A stretch of DNA of 64,000 nt, taken from the NCBI GenBank assembly GCA_928212115.1, contig CAKMRJ010005634.1, forward strand, positions 261,601,364 to 261,665,363, written 5' to 3'. Below, piece after piece: positions 1 through 10,607 of this stretch. Numbering within the stretch: position 1 is the stretch's first letter; every line of letters begins with the position of its first letter. The translations under genes were made by a program, and so were the position numbers. The stretch comes from Lactuca virosa (Eukaryota > Streptophyta > Magnoliopsida > Asterales > Asteraceae). The notes beneath the pieces are model-generated. The model worked only from the letters and a program-made list of their open reading frames with translations. It ran no database searches and was not told the DNA's origin.

Positions 1-8
1 ATCAGAGC
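1..8 (+). other. 3' part of primer-binding site (tRNA-iMet)
   Basis: The first bases, ATCAGAGC, equal the last eight of TGGTATCAGAGC, the usual plant PBS for initiator tRNA-Met, which appears complete elsewhere here (36135, and on - at 53828 and 58911). This places the end of the 5' LTR a few bases before the window. Confidence 0.7.
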
Positions 9-780
9 CCTGATTTGAGGTATTCGGACACACCCTCGGGAGTGGCTGGACTCAAACCGAGGGATTTAAAAGATTTTTACAAAGAAAATGGTTTTCTAAA
101 ATCTGAGTCAAGGGCTTTTGAGAAAGAACAAGGTGTGTGATGCGTGCGACCAGCCGAGCTCAAGTAAGTTTTCCCCAAGATACCCATACTTGTTATAATA
201 AGTTATATGATATATATGATTCTGAGGACTGCATGCTAGATTAGGGCTAAGGATCTAGGAGGATGCCTTGTATGCCTGACGTATATGATTCTGAAAAAAC
301 TGCATGCTAGAGTAGGGCTAAGGATCTAGGAAGGATTCCTTATATGTCTGTTGTGCGAGCTGTATACTAGGAATGTTTAGTCAGCAGTAGGATAGCCTGA
401 TTAGGTTATGCCTGATGCGGTTACTCGACGCACACGAATGCTGCTTTCTTTGTGCTTAAGGGGTCCTGGCTAACTTTAACTAACTAGTGAACGGATATTT
501 AACAGTACTCGCAAGCTAGTTAGGGAAGGGAAGTAGGGACTCCTAGTGCAGCTGATGGCGAAGAGTAGGTCAGAGAGTGCCCCAGGAAAGCCTGGGATGA
601 GCCTAGATGGAAAGGGATTTTAGTTAAGGGACCTGGGAAGTCGAGACAGTCCTTACGACTGGAAGCAGAGGATCCGTACTCGAATCAAGGAAGGTTGAGA
701 CAGAACCGGGAACCTTGGAGAGTGTGTTAGACCTCTCGAGAGTATATATGATCCTGACATTTATGCGTGTATTTTTCTGC
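9..780 (+). other. Untranslated leader of the chromovirus, with a 69-bp direct repeat
   Basis: Noncoding stretch between PBS and gag. Two copies of a 69-bp unit start at 213 and 282, each carrying GCATGCTAGA and GGGCTAAGGATCTAGG. A related leader, with GCATGCTAG and GGCTAGGGATC, follows the PBS of the other chromovirus near 38480, so this is family sequence. A donor-like CAAGTAAGTTT lies at 162-171; no matching acceptor was identified. Confidence 0.6.
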
Positions 781-1979
781 ATGGTGACCATGCGACATGG
801 AGCAGGAGGTTCCGGATCAGGATCAGGATCAGGCTCGGGTGCAGGATCCGAGCAGGTTGACGACGGGCTGCGCGAGTTCATCGCGTCTGAGATCACGGGA
901 GGCATTCTTGAGTCGACCCCGGTCATTTTCGGGTCGATCAAGGAAGGGATTGTTGAGCTGATGGAGGATCGCCTTCGGGCATTCAGGAGTGATATGGCAT
1001 CTAGCCAGACGAGTACGCGCATGCTGTCCTTTAAGGATTTCCGTGGGAGTGGTACGCCGGATTATCACAGGGTGAAAGACCCCATCGCTGCCAGGAGATG
1101 GATCGCAGACATTGAGTCTGCGCAGTTGACGAGCTTCTGCCCGGAAGGGTCGAAGGTCCGCTTTGCTGCGGGATGATTGAGGGATAGAGCTAGAGACTGG
1201 TGGGAGTCGATTGGTGACTAATTGGGAGCCCCAGCCGTCGAGGCTATGACGTGGTCAGATTTTGTGGCTAGATTCAGGGCCGAGTTTGCACCAGCTGTGG
1301 AGCTCCAGCAGCTGGCCAGGGAGTTCTTGGATATGAGACAGACTACAGAGACTGTGACGGAGATCACCGCCAAGTTCCGGGAGTGGGCTTTGCTGGTACC
1401 CCAGTATGCGGGTGACGAGGACACGCTACCATGACATGCTACGAGCCGATATCAGGGAGCATGTCAGTTTTTCAGCCTGCCCCACCCTGGATTCTATTAT
1501 TGCCAGGGCAAGGGAGAGGGAGATTGATCTGGAGCACATACGGAAAAGGAAGGTAGAGGAGGGACATACGACAGGGGCTTCGGGGAAGAAGCCTAAGGGA
1601 TCTGATGTTAGGCCGAAAGGCCAGTTAGGGCGGGACCACTGTGGGAAATGCGGTCGGTCACATGAGGGGGTTTGCCGCACTGGGCCGGGTTCCGGCTGCT
1701 ATAAGTGTGGCAAGATTGGGCATTTTGGCAGAGATTGTACTGTCCCTACTCCTGCGATTCAGACATCCGACTTGATTTGCTTTCATTGCAATCAGAGGGG
1801 CCATAAAAACGCCAATTGCCCCAGATTGACAGCAGCAGCGGAACCGGCAGTGGCGCCAACTCCGGCGACTGCGCGGGTAACGGATGGCCGGAAGGTCAAG
1901 GCGGAGGCTCCAGTGGTGCAGAGCCGAGCATTTCAGCTGACAGCCGAGGAGGCACGCGTTGCACCCGATGTGGTGACGG
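781..1979 (+). pseudogene. gag: gag (capsid/nucleocapsid), broken
   Basis: Gag would form the cytoplasmic particle that packages element RNA. The start at 781 is chosen because it is followed by a Gly-Ser run (GSGSGSGSG) and then alignable capsid sequence; an upstream in-frame ATG at 715 is possible. Capsid words RDRARDWWES and FREWALLVPQYA are visible. Two CCHC knuckles follow: CYKCGKIGHFGRDC near 1699-1740 and CFHCNQRGHKNANC near 1780-1821. Breaks: TGA at 1174-1176, TAA at 1219-1221, and a one-base frameshift between about 1425 and 1435. The frame then stays open to the proposed splice donor. Gag and pol would be one frame after splicing. Confidence 0.85.
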
Positions 1980-2055
1980 GTATGAATTCTCCTCTCAGAT
2001 CTTTTACGTTATGTTGTCTTGATTTTGATATGTTATATGTATGTGTTATGTTTAG
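1980..2055 (+). other. Candidate 76-bp spliceosomal intron between gag and pol
   Basis: Donor G|GTATGA at 1979/1980 and acceptor TATGTTTAG|GA at 2055/2056. The insert is T-rich and 76 bp long, not a multiple of three. Joining 1979 to 2056 rebuilds a Gly codon and runs straight from the gag tail (VVT-G) into the protease start (SFHVNG...LFDSGAT). The related copy on - at 24269-24640 reads through the same place with no insert (VVIGTFLVNS). Unspliced RNA would end Gag at 2098; spliced RNA would make Gag-Pol. Splicing is inferred from sequence only. Confidence 0.65.
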
Positions 2056-3949
2056 GATCGTTCCATGTGAACGGTATCCCAGTTCAGGTATTGTTTGATT
2101 CGGGTGCTACCTGATCGTTTGTCTCTCTTGCGCTTAGCAAGAAGTTTCCTGAGTCGTCGGGCACATTGGATTGCCCTCTAGAGGTCGAGATTGCGGACGA
2201 CCGGTCAGTACGAGCGTCATAGGTCTATCGAGATTGCGTCCTGCGACTGTTTGAGGAGCGTTATCTTGTAGATCTGGTTCTCATACCTTTGCGGGGAAAC
2301 AAGGTTATTATCGGTATGGATTGGCTAAGCCCCAATGGCGCAGTGATTGACTGTGCGCGGCAGATGGTGCGGATCAGGACCCCAAGTGGGGGAGAGCTGG
2401 TGATTCAGGGCGAGAGGCCACAACAAGGACCAGCTTTATGTTCAGCAGCGAGAGCTAGGCATTACCTTCAGCAGGGTTGCGCAGGATTTGTTGCCTATGT
2501 GATGGATACCCGGGAGATGGGTAAGGCAACGGTGAGCGATATGCCTGTGGTACGAGTGTTTGCAGACGTATTCCCCGAGGAGTTGCCTGGGATACCTCCA
2601 GAGAGGCAGGTAGAGTTCAGGATTGAACTAGTCCCTGGTGTGGCTCCGATAGCCAAGGCACCGTATCGGTTGGCTCCTCCTGAGATGCAGGAGTTGTCTA
2701 CACAGCTGCAGGAGCTGTTAGACAAGGGTTTCATTAGACCGAGCAGTTCACCCTGGGGAGCCCCGATTCTGTTTGTGAAGAAGAAAGACGGGTCGCATCG
2801 GATGTGTATAGATTATAGGGAGCTGAATAAGGTAACGGTGAAGAACCGTTACCCACTCCCGAGGATTGATTACCTCTTTGACCAGCTACAGGGAGCATCT
2901 TGGTTCTCTAAGATTGATTTGCGTTTAGGGTATCATTAGATGAGGGTCAGAGAGGAGGACGTGCAGAAGACTGCGTTTCGGACGCGCTATGGCCACTATG
3001 AGTTTGTGGTGATGCCTTTCGGGCTCACCAATGCTCCTACCGCGTTCATAGACCTCATGAACCGCGTGTGTAGACCGATGTTAGACCGGTCTGTGATAGT
3101 GTTTATTGATGATATCTTGGTTTACTCCAAGACGCGAGAGCAACATGAGGAGCATCTGCGAGAGGTTCTGGAGACTTTGAGAAGGGAGAGCTTGTATGCT
3201 AAGTTCTCCAAGTGTGAGTTCTGGTTGCGCGAGGTGCAGTTTCTCGGGCACCTTGTCAACCAGAACGGGATATCGGTGGACCCGGCCAAGGTTGAGGCCG
3301 TGATGAGGTGGGAAGTCCCGAGGTCTCCATCTGAGATTCGGAGCTTTCTGGGATTGGCAGGCTACTATCAGAGATTCATTCAGGACTTCTCCAAGATAGT
3401 CGTGCCCATGACCAGGATGATGAGGAAAGCCGTGGTCTTTCGCTGGGGGCCTGAGCAGCAGGCCACATTCGAGACACTGAGACAGAAATTGTGCGAGGCG
3501 CCAATCTTAGCCCTGCCAGAGGGCATGGAGGATTCTGTTGTATACTGCGATGCATCCATCTCGGGTTTGGGCGCAGTATTGATGCAGAGAGGACATGTTA
3601 TTGCATACGCTTTGAGTCAGTTGAAGCCTCACGAGGCGAATTACCCGACGCATGATTTGGAGCTGGGGCTGTTGTTTTTCCCCTCAAGATTTGGCGTCAT
3701 TACCTCTATGGTGTCCGTTGTACCATCTACACGGACCATAAGAGTTTGAGGTACCTCATGGATCAGCAGAATCTAAACATGAGGGAGCGTCGGTGGTTGG
3801 ACGTGGTGAAGGATTACGATTACGAGATCCTTTACCACCCTGGGAAGGCCAATGTGGTGGCCGACATGCTTAGCTGCAAGGCAGCGCCGATCAGGGATAT
3901 CTGTCTAAGGATGACAGTGGTGACTCCGCTGTTGGAGCAGATTCGGTAG
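2056..3949 (+). pseudogene. pol: pol part 1: protease, reverse transcriptase, RNase H, broken
   Basis: Protease has the aspartic signature LFDSGAT near 2091-2111. The protease-RT linker includes VFPEELPGIPPERQVEFRI near 2565-2625. RT runs from about 2640 to 3450, with FIRPSSSPWGAP, CIDYRELNK, PFGLTNAPTAF and the catalytic box FIDDILVY near 3100-3126 (FIDD for YxDD). RNase H begins with YCDASISGLGAVL near 3544 and includes YHPGKANVVAD. Breaks in the frame: TGA 2112, TAG 2220, TAG 2937, loss of one G in a G-run near 3667 (frame restored from about 3746), and TAG 3947. Several stops fit C-to-T change at CGA or CAG codons, as expected for silenced methylated repeats. RT would copy RNA to DNA in the particle. 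Confidence 0.88.
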
Positions 3950-5386
3950 GCCCAGCAGGAGGCCATGAAGGAGGAACATCGGAAGAGCGAGCGGATTGTG
4001 GGGCAGGTTTCCTCCTTCGACTATGATAGCCGAGGGTTATTGACTCTTCACCATAGGTTGTGGGTCCCTTATCATGGAGGCGTACACCAGATCCTGATGG
4101 AGGAGGCACACAAATCTTGATTTTCTGTCAATCCCAGAGCGACAAAGATGTATAGAGATCTTCGTCCTGATTATTGGTGGCCCTGCATGAAGCGAGACGT
4201 AGCATGGTATGTGGAGCGGTGCTTGACCTGCAGGAAGGTCAAGGCCGAGCACCAGAGGCTACATGGCAAGATGCAGCCATTAGATATTCCCTTGTGGAAA
4301 TGGGAAGATATTACCATGGATTTCATTACCAAGCTTCCCAATACTGCACGGGGAGTGGATTCGATCTGGGAAATCGTGGATCGGTTGACCAAGAGTGCCC
4401 ATTTCATACCGATCCAGGAGAGCATTTTGGCCGAAAAGTTGGCCGACATCTATATCCGAGAAGTGGTAGCTCGGCACGGAGTTCCAGTTTCAGTGATTTC
4501 CGACAGGGATGTGCGGTTCACTTCCAGGTTTTGGAAGAAGTTTCATGACGAGCTGGGTACTCGTCTGCATTTTAGCACCGCCTTTCACCCGCAGACGGAT
4601 GGTCAGAGCGAGCGAACCATCCAGACATTAGAGGATATGCTGCGGGCATGTGTTTTAGAATTCGGAGGTAGGTGGGATACCTACCTTTCATTGGTGGAGT
4701 TCTCGTATAATAATAGCTATCATGCGAGTATTGACCGTCCTCCCTTCGAGATGTTATACGGGAGGAAGTGCAGAACCCTGATATGTTGGGGTGAGGTTGG
4801 CCAGAGGGTCATGGGGAGCACTGAAGTGGTGCTCAAGATGACAGAGAGGATTCAGCAAGTTCGGAGCAGACTTCAAACTGCTCAGAGTCGGCAGAAAAGT
4901 TATGCCAACAAGCGCCGATCGGATCTGGAGTTTCAGGTCGGGGATATGGTTCTCCTGAAGGTGTCGCCATGGAAGGGCATCATCCGATTCAGGAAGCGGG
5001 GCAAGTTGGGTCCCAGGTATATTGGGCCCTTCAGAGTTATAGCCCGGGTGGGCAAGGTGGCATATAGGTTGGATCTGCCAGCCGAACTCAGTCAGATTCA
5101 TAGCACTTTTCAGGTCTCCCAGTTACAGAAATGTTTGGTGGACGATTCGGCAGTGGTACCATTAGAGGATATTCAGGTCGATGACAGCCTGAATTACATC
5201 GAGCGGCCTGTAGCGATTCTCGACCAGAAGTCGAAGGATCTGAGGAACAAGAGGGTCGAGCTGGTGAAGATGCAATGGCAGCACCGGAAGGGCTCGGAAT
5301 GGACTTGGGAGCCGGTGGATGAGATGATGGAGCATTACCCAGAGCTTTTCCAGGAGCGAGCAGTAGACTTCGAGAACGAAGTCTAA
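3950..5386 (+). pseudogene. pol: pol part 2: integrase with chromodomain-like tail, nearly intact
   Basis: The integrase zinc-binding region holds CLTC near 4225. The core shows the three acidic residues in context: MDFITKLP (first Asp), VISDRDVRF (second Asp) and QSERTIQTLEDML (Glu). The C-terminal part has the GPF word (RYIGPFRVI). The end, EWTWEPVDEMMEHYPELF, resembles the group of chromodomains carried by Tekay elements, which are thought to steer insertion to heterochromatin. A TGA at 4118 interrupts the N-terminal part; from 4148 to the TAA at 5384 the frame is open for 412 codons. Function of the tail is family knowledge, not shown here. Confidence 0.88.
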
Positions 5387-5463
5387 AATAAGTGGAGGAG
5401 ATTTTTAGCACTTGGTTCCTGGTATGTATTTTATTTATGTAATTTTTGCATTTTTGGCCTGCG

Positions 5464-5611
5464 ACTCGACGAGTTGAAGGCCCGACTCGCCGAGTAGACG
5501 CGGGATGAGACGCGGGATTTAAGTAGGGGACTCGTCGAGTCGGGTCTTGGACTCGACGAGTAGGTTCTGACTGGACAAAACCCTAATCTGAGGGTTTGCA
5601 CCCTATTTAAA
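5464..5611 (+). promoter_or_regulatory. LTR core promoter: two palindrome pairs and TATA box
   Basis: ACTCGNCGAGT palindromes start at 5464 and 5485, then at 5530 and 5551: each pair is 21 bp apart. The TATA-like TATTTAAA is at 5604-5611, about 42 bp after the last palindrome. A leader with CT-rich and A-rich stretches and no long frame follows. Transcription from here is inferred. Confidence 0.6.
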
Positions 5612-6156
5612 CAACCTTATACAGCCTCAATCGCCCCTTTATGCTCCCAGAAACCCTCCATAGCAAACCCTAAGTGTTTTGGTGCAATATCTAAGGCTTT
5701 TGAGTGATTTTTGTGGGTTTTAACCTCAAGGAAGGAGGAAGAGCATAGAAGGATCAAGAGGAGACTGAAGGATTCGAGGTTGGTTCATCATTTGCTGCCT
5801 TTGAAAGGTATAAAGTCTGCACCTTGCTTGCTTGTTTGTTAGATCCCTTTTTGGGGAAGATTTAGGGCTTTTTAAGCCATCTGAGGTAGCCAACCATGAT
5901 TGCAAACATGGTTGGGGGTCAAGACTTCAGATCTAAGTCTCGGGAGGGGTCACAAGGCAGATTTGGGTTGCTTTTGCACTCAAGGAAGGTCCCATGCAAC
6001 ATAAGAGCCATTCTAGAGCCTTTTAGGCTCAAAAGTCCCATGCATGCACGTAAAGTTCGAAACTTTACGTGCTAGATCGAGCTTAGGGGCTTGGATCTAT
6101 CTTTTGGTCAAAGGTTGTACATCAGAAATCGAGGATTTAGGGTGTGGACGTTATCG

Positions 6157-6607
6157 ACTCGACGAGTCCGTTCTTGGGACTCGACGAGTCCAAGGCATAA
6201 AGTCCCGTGTCTGTTGAGGGTCAAAAGGACTCTGTTGGGTGATAGAAAGGTTGTAGAAGGTCCAAAGGAGCGACCCAATGTATTGGACTTAGCTGTAGAC
6301 CTGGAGTTCATGGGACTCGACGAGTGCTAGAACAGACTCGGCGAGTCCAAGGCAATCTCCTTATGGTTGAAGATGAACTCGACGAGTTGTTCATACAACT
6401 CGGCGAGTCAAGGTCAAAACTTGTTCATCAGATGAAGGTGAACTCGCCGAGTTGTTCATACAACTCGGCGAGCCGGATGAAGGTTCATTCGATGTTCATA
6501 TCGAAGAGGAACTCGTCGAGTCGTTGCTAACCTCGACGAGTAGAGTCGTGGATGAGGACAGTTGAAGAGATAGGGACTCGACGTGTTGGCGGCCCAACTC
6601 GGCGAGT
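6157..6607 (+). repeat. Array of paired ACTCGNCGAGT palindromes in transcribed part of LTR
   Basis: Starts at 6157/6179, 6315/6336, 6377/6398, 6442/6463, 6511/6531 and 6576/6597. The spacing within pairs is 22, 21, 21, 21, 20 and 21 bp. The copies at 6463, 6531 and 6576 have one mismatch; the centre base varies (A, C, G or T). The spacing between pairs is irregular, so this is not a simple tandem repeat. Confidence 0.85.
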
Positions 6608-6791
6608 CGGGTCAACTGGAAGTTGACTTTGACCTTGACTTGGACTTGGTCAGGGGTAAAATGGTCATTTTACCCTAAGGGTAGATATCCGATTCTGACT
6701 GAGTGTTTTGTGGGGATTATAGTCGGAGGATTTCTGGAGCAGCAGCAGCAGACAGAGAGTTCCCGCACAGATCAGCAGCTACTACTACGAG

Positions 6792-7212
6792 GTGAGTTAC
6801 CTTCCAGTAGGGGTGGGTCTAAGGCACCAATGCTGGCCCATCAGTAGGTATTTATGATTGAGATGATTGTCTTTGTGATAATTATCTGGGTATGTTAATG
6901 TGTTATGGTCATGAGGTATGCCTGTGTGATATGCTATGTGTGTAGAAGGGATTAGTTGTCCCTACCCAGTTATGCCTGACAGTATGATTACCTCTCGTTA
7001 CTGTATGCTAGTGCTAGGGGTGAAATAGTCCCCAGTTACCGGTTGAAAGATACCGATGGTGTGTACCGGTTGAAAGATACCGACGATGGTTACCGGTTGA
7101 AAGATACCGATGGCAGTTACCGGTTGAAAGATACCGACGGTGTTGTGTGGTATGTGGTATGATGGGGGGAACTCACTAAGCTTTGTGCTTACAGTTTGAG
7201 TTTTGGTTTCAG
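6792..7212 (+). other. Candidate intron inside LTR/leader transcript
   Basis: Donor ACGAG|GTGAGTTAC at 6791/6792; acceptor GGTTTCAG|GTACC at 7212/7213 after a T-rich stretch. Other gypsy LTRs in the window have a GTGAGTTC-type donor at the matching place, and an acceptor ending TTCTCAG|GTC or TTTTTCAG|GTA. Splicing is inferred. Confidence 0.4.
7037..7144 (+). repeat. Four tandem copies of a 27-bp unit
   Basis: Units start at 7037, 7064, 7091 and 7118, exactly 27 bp apart. Each contains TACCGGTTGAAAGATACCG, in which CGGT and ACCG can pair as a small hairpin. The array lies inside the candidate LTR intron. Confidence 0.9.
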
Positions 7213-7452
7213 GTACCTCTTCGTCTAAGGGGAAGGATCCGGCAGTGTAGCAGCGCATCACACACACACACATGATTTCCGCATGGAGTTTTCTGGGATT
7301 GTACTCTGACATGTTATCATTTTATGACTTGGGTGTTCAGACATGATACCTTGTTTTATGAGCTGATGTGTTTTCACAGTATTTTCTTATGAATGTTTTT
7401 ATGAATCAGTTAATTAAAAAGAAATTTTTGGACTTGAAAATTGGGTCGTTAC

Positions 7453-10275
7453 ACCAGGTAAGAAACCTTCTGATTCTCCGATCAAGATATGTACTCAAGA
7501 GATAGTTGTCGAAAGTGTTGAGCCCAGTGTTGTCGAACCCTCAAATCATGTTTCTTCTAAGGGTGGTCCAAAGAAGGTTAGAAATTACACTTTTACCAGG
7601 AATGGAGTTCTTGTTCGTGAAGTTTCGTGTCCTGGATCTCCAGCGTCAAAGAAGCGTCGAACTTTGGATGTTGCTCAACAGTTAAAGAAGATAAAGCATG
7701 ATCAAGTTCGTGTTCCACTTGCGAATGTGAATGCCGAGACCGAGAATGGTAGTGATAGCGACAGGTCAGACATTCGAATCAACGATTGTTATATTGGTTC
7801 ACCACATAAGGATACCCCTATAAAATCGACTTTTGAGGAGACAAGGATTCCTGGTGTCACTGTAAACATATCTAGTACGGATACAAACATCAATTCCGGT
7901 GATCAATAACAAACCAACATCCCTGAGAAGACATTAGTCAAATCATTAGGGGTTTCAAATACCGAGTCCGGTCAGGAGGAGGTCGGAACTCCAAACATCA
8001 CTATGAACTTATCTAGGAAGGACACAAATGTCAACATGGATGAAGGGATGATCCATAACGAATCTACTGTCACATCTTCCATTTGGAACTTCAACAGATT
8101 TACCACCACCAGCATCACCGATTCCTACTTCTATTCATGTTTCAAATGTCTCACTAACGTTCTTTGGTATTATACAAGAACCTATCACTACTCTTTTCTC
8201 CTCTGAATATAAATGAGAAGTCACTTCAAGTAGATGAAGCTTATGATGAAAATATCATGGTTTTGTTTGCCGATATTCAATTCAATCCAGAAGAAGAAAA
8301 TATTCATGATTAACTAATCATGTTAGGTAAGGAATTCAACATCCTCAACTCAAAGCTTAATTCTATTCTTCAAATATCAGGAACTACTGTATGAAAGAAT
8401 TATGTGACTGGAGTCGAAATGGACTATTTTTTGAAAGCTCAATAATCACGATTGTGAGATCTGATTGAGGGTATTGAGCAGAAACAAGCAGGATGATTAG
8501 TTTTTCATTCAAAGATCTATTATTATGAAATTCAAAAGCTTTGTGATGTTGCAAAGGAACGCCATGAACTTTTCATCGAAAATGTGAATGCAATGAAGGA
8601 GTCTCTTGATCTCAAAGTTTCTGAAATCAAATATTTGATGACAGAAGAAGTCAAGAAGATAGAAGAAAATTACAAGTAGTTGCATGGAAAAGTATATGTT
8701 AATGCTGGTACCATAACTCGTTTGGTTGAGTTCAACAACGAATACACTAAACTGCTTCATGTCAAGTCTAAGAACGATGAAAAGGTGTTTGAGAAAGTGG
8801 AGGAATTATTATCTGGAGTTAAAGAAACTTTATCAAAGGTGGAACTTTCGAACCAATCAACCATCTCTCAAGAGTCGATATCAAAGATGGTTTCGAATAT
8901 TGATTCAAACATCAAACCTGAGCTGGCTGCAATCCTTAGTTTGTTACTTCATTTACCAACTAATTATCCACATGCTGTGCAAGTCTCGCAAGGGGAGAGA
9001 GAGGAGTTGGAGGAGCAGGATCTTCCAAAAATTCTGGTGATGATACAAGAGTAGTGGTTGGAAAGGTTATTTCGACTCAAATTCCAACTAGAATCCCCAT
9101 GAAACCAATAACTGTATCATCGACAACAATGACTACAATAGAAAATGTGCCAAGAGTGCCACTGAATGGTGTTTCAATTAAGGAGGGTGAAGGAGGTTCG
9201 AGTAATGCTTTTGTCAAGACAACTTCAACAGTTGATCCGAAAGGCACAAGGAAGGTCATTCTAATTGAACAATCAGATGAGGAAGAGAAGAAGCTACAAG
9301 TTGCAGAGTTGGAACGTTAAAGGAAAGTAAATAACAACCTTTGACAAAGAGATAATGACCACCAGGCTTGAACAAAGGTGATCCAAACAAGCACTGGTGT
9401 TATGAAACAATCGAAATTGCTGTTTTGGGGAAGAATGACGAATTTCTTTAAATACCAAAGAAGAGTTTTGAGACTGAATATTCTGATTCAGTCAACTCTA
9501 TTTTCCAATTTATCACATGCTTTTCGCATGTCTACAGTTCAAAATGGCAAATAACTTCAAAGACAAAAACAAATACAAAAAGCTGAAGATTCACTTTCAT
9601 GTAATCTTAGGAAAGAATGAATATGAAGTATAGTCTTTGTTGAGGATTGTGAAGGAGATGAAAATCAAAAGGGATACTCTGTTCGAGGGTTTGTGTCAAA
9701 ACTTTCGTTACTCGGTGGTGAGAGCAAACAATGTCGAGTTTTAGTTCACAGTTTCCGATTTCCCTTTGATGAATCTGAATGATCTTATCTCAGTCACAAA
9801 GATATTGATCAATGTTGATGTGTCGAACATCCCTTAGGTGAATCGAAATGACTTCATCATTGGATTTGGTCATATTAAGGCTTTTTGGGATAGCCACTCT
9901 GATTATTTGGCTATCACAGATAATGATCTTGCCACTGCTATCAATAAGACTGCGAAAGTTCCTCAAAATATGGAAAAGGAGAAATTGAACATCAATGAAT
10001 TTGAAGACGGTGAAATCATTCATCAGCCTTATGGTGTTGTTTTCCAGGGAAATAACAGGAGGGGGATTTTGACGAAGCTTTTGTTTCAAGTGTCTGACTC
10101 GGAAAGATATACAAATTCTCATTTCACAAACGTCCTAATTCTAATCAACAATTGCAAATAGAATGATGATGGAGACAAGGCCAAGATAAGGAAGATTATC
10201 TTGTGGTATATGGAAATCAAAAGATAGCTTTTACTGACAATGAAGTTGATTGCTTAATTTTCTACTTTTCTCACT
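7453..10275 (+). pseudogene. Decayed Sirevirus-type accessory ORF (copy 1)
   Basis: No catalytic domain is visible. Fragments in order: a basic region with TSKKRxTL-type words near 7645; a helical, Lys/Glu-rich part at 8680-9054 (coiled-coil-like, ELLSGVKETLSKVELSNQ); an acidic stretch near 9270 (EQSDEEEKKLQVAEL); and a C-terminal block at 9838-10161 (NRNDFIIGFGHIKAF, GEIIHQPYGVVFQGNN). Many stops and frame changes separate them. The arrangement and words such as FTVSDFP..NLND match the much better kept ORF downstream of pol in the Sirevirus at 41255-44826 (YKFTLVDLPCLNPND). It is therefore a relic of the same accessory, sometimes called env-like, ORF; that name does not prove an envelope function. 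Confidence 0.65.
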
Positions 10276-10286
10276 AAGGGGGGGAA

Positions 10287-10607
10287 TGTTGGGTCGAATA
10301 TGTATAGTGAGAAGTCGAAAGTAGTCTATGTCAGTTAGGTATCGAAAGTAGAATAGTTTCGATACATAATGTCTTGTCCTTGTAATTTTTTGTTAGTCTG
10401 TTGTACCCTATAAATGGGGTAAGTACATAGAGTAGAGGGTAATGAACTGAACGTCATTTGTATTTTGTACTATGAAATTCTCTTGTACTCTTCAGACATA
10501 ATAGAGCCAAGGAAATCTTATTTAGATCTCGTGTCCATTTACAACTTTTGTTAATTCAATTGTGTTCTTAATCAATCTCTAACTCACATCAAAATTTATA
10601 GTAAACA
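10287..10607 (+). repeat. LTR of copy 1 (321 bp)
   Basis: TGTTGGGTCGAA... to ...AGTAAACA, directly after a purine tract. TATA box in CCCTATAAATGGGG near 10409-10422. It is 35 bp shorter than the same LTR in copies 2 and 3, through a deletion between repeated TTTCGAYACA words near 10356. Confidence 0.85.

Larger units (their letters stand above)
1..7452 (+). mobile_element. Tekay-like Ty3/gypsy chromovirus, 5' LTR outside window
   Basis: Order on + is end of PBS, leader, gag with two zinc knuckles, protease, RT, RNase H, integrase, chromodomain-like tail, purine tract and 3' LTR. This is the Ty3/gypsy order, and the tail after integrase marks the chromovirus branch. The window opens inside the PBS, so only the 5' LTR is missing. 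The element interrupts a Sirevirus-like copy: sequence from 7453 resumes a reading frame seen uninterrupted near 15970. Coding is broken by at least seven stops and two frameshifts, so this copy is not autonomous. Lineage is judged from motif wording, not from a tree. Confidence 0.9.
5404..7452 (+). repeat. 3' LTR of the chromovirus
   Basis: Begins just after the purine tract AAGTGGAGGAGA (5390-5401) with TTTAGCAC, a likely decay of TGTAGCAC, and ends CGTTACA before the sequence returns to the interrupted Sirevirus-like copy. About 2.05 kb. It holds a paired-palindrome promoter with TATA at 5604, further palindrome pairs at 6157-6607, a candidate intron (donor 6792, acceptor 7212) and a 27-bp tandem repeat. 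The start is uncertain by a few bases because the partner LTR is out of view. Confidence 0.8.
7453..10607 (+). mobile_element. Copy 1 of a Sirevirus-like 3' end, split by the chromovirus
   Basis: Starts in mid-reading-frame at the chromovirus insertion and ends with a TG...CA LTR. It matches copy 3 (15400-19158) over its whole length and copy 2 (12142-13613) over its last part. Upstream gag-pol, if any, lies before the window. It holds the decayed accessory ORF, a purine tract (AAGGGGGGGAA, 10276-10286) and the LTR. Confidence 0.8.

Noticed and set aside
4171..4548. Open frames overlapping integrase on both strands
   Set aside because: Shadows of the intact integrase frame, which carries the catalytic motifs.
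7037..7144. Evenly spaced 27-bp repeats as a possible CRISPR array
   Set aside because: Spacers are only a few bases and not unique, and the context is a plant LTR.
6998..7312. Open frame on - with repeated IGIFQPVT peptides
   Set aside because: It arises because the 27-bp tandem repeat is a multiple of three; it lies in LTR sequence and has no family features.
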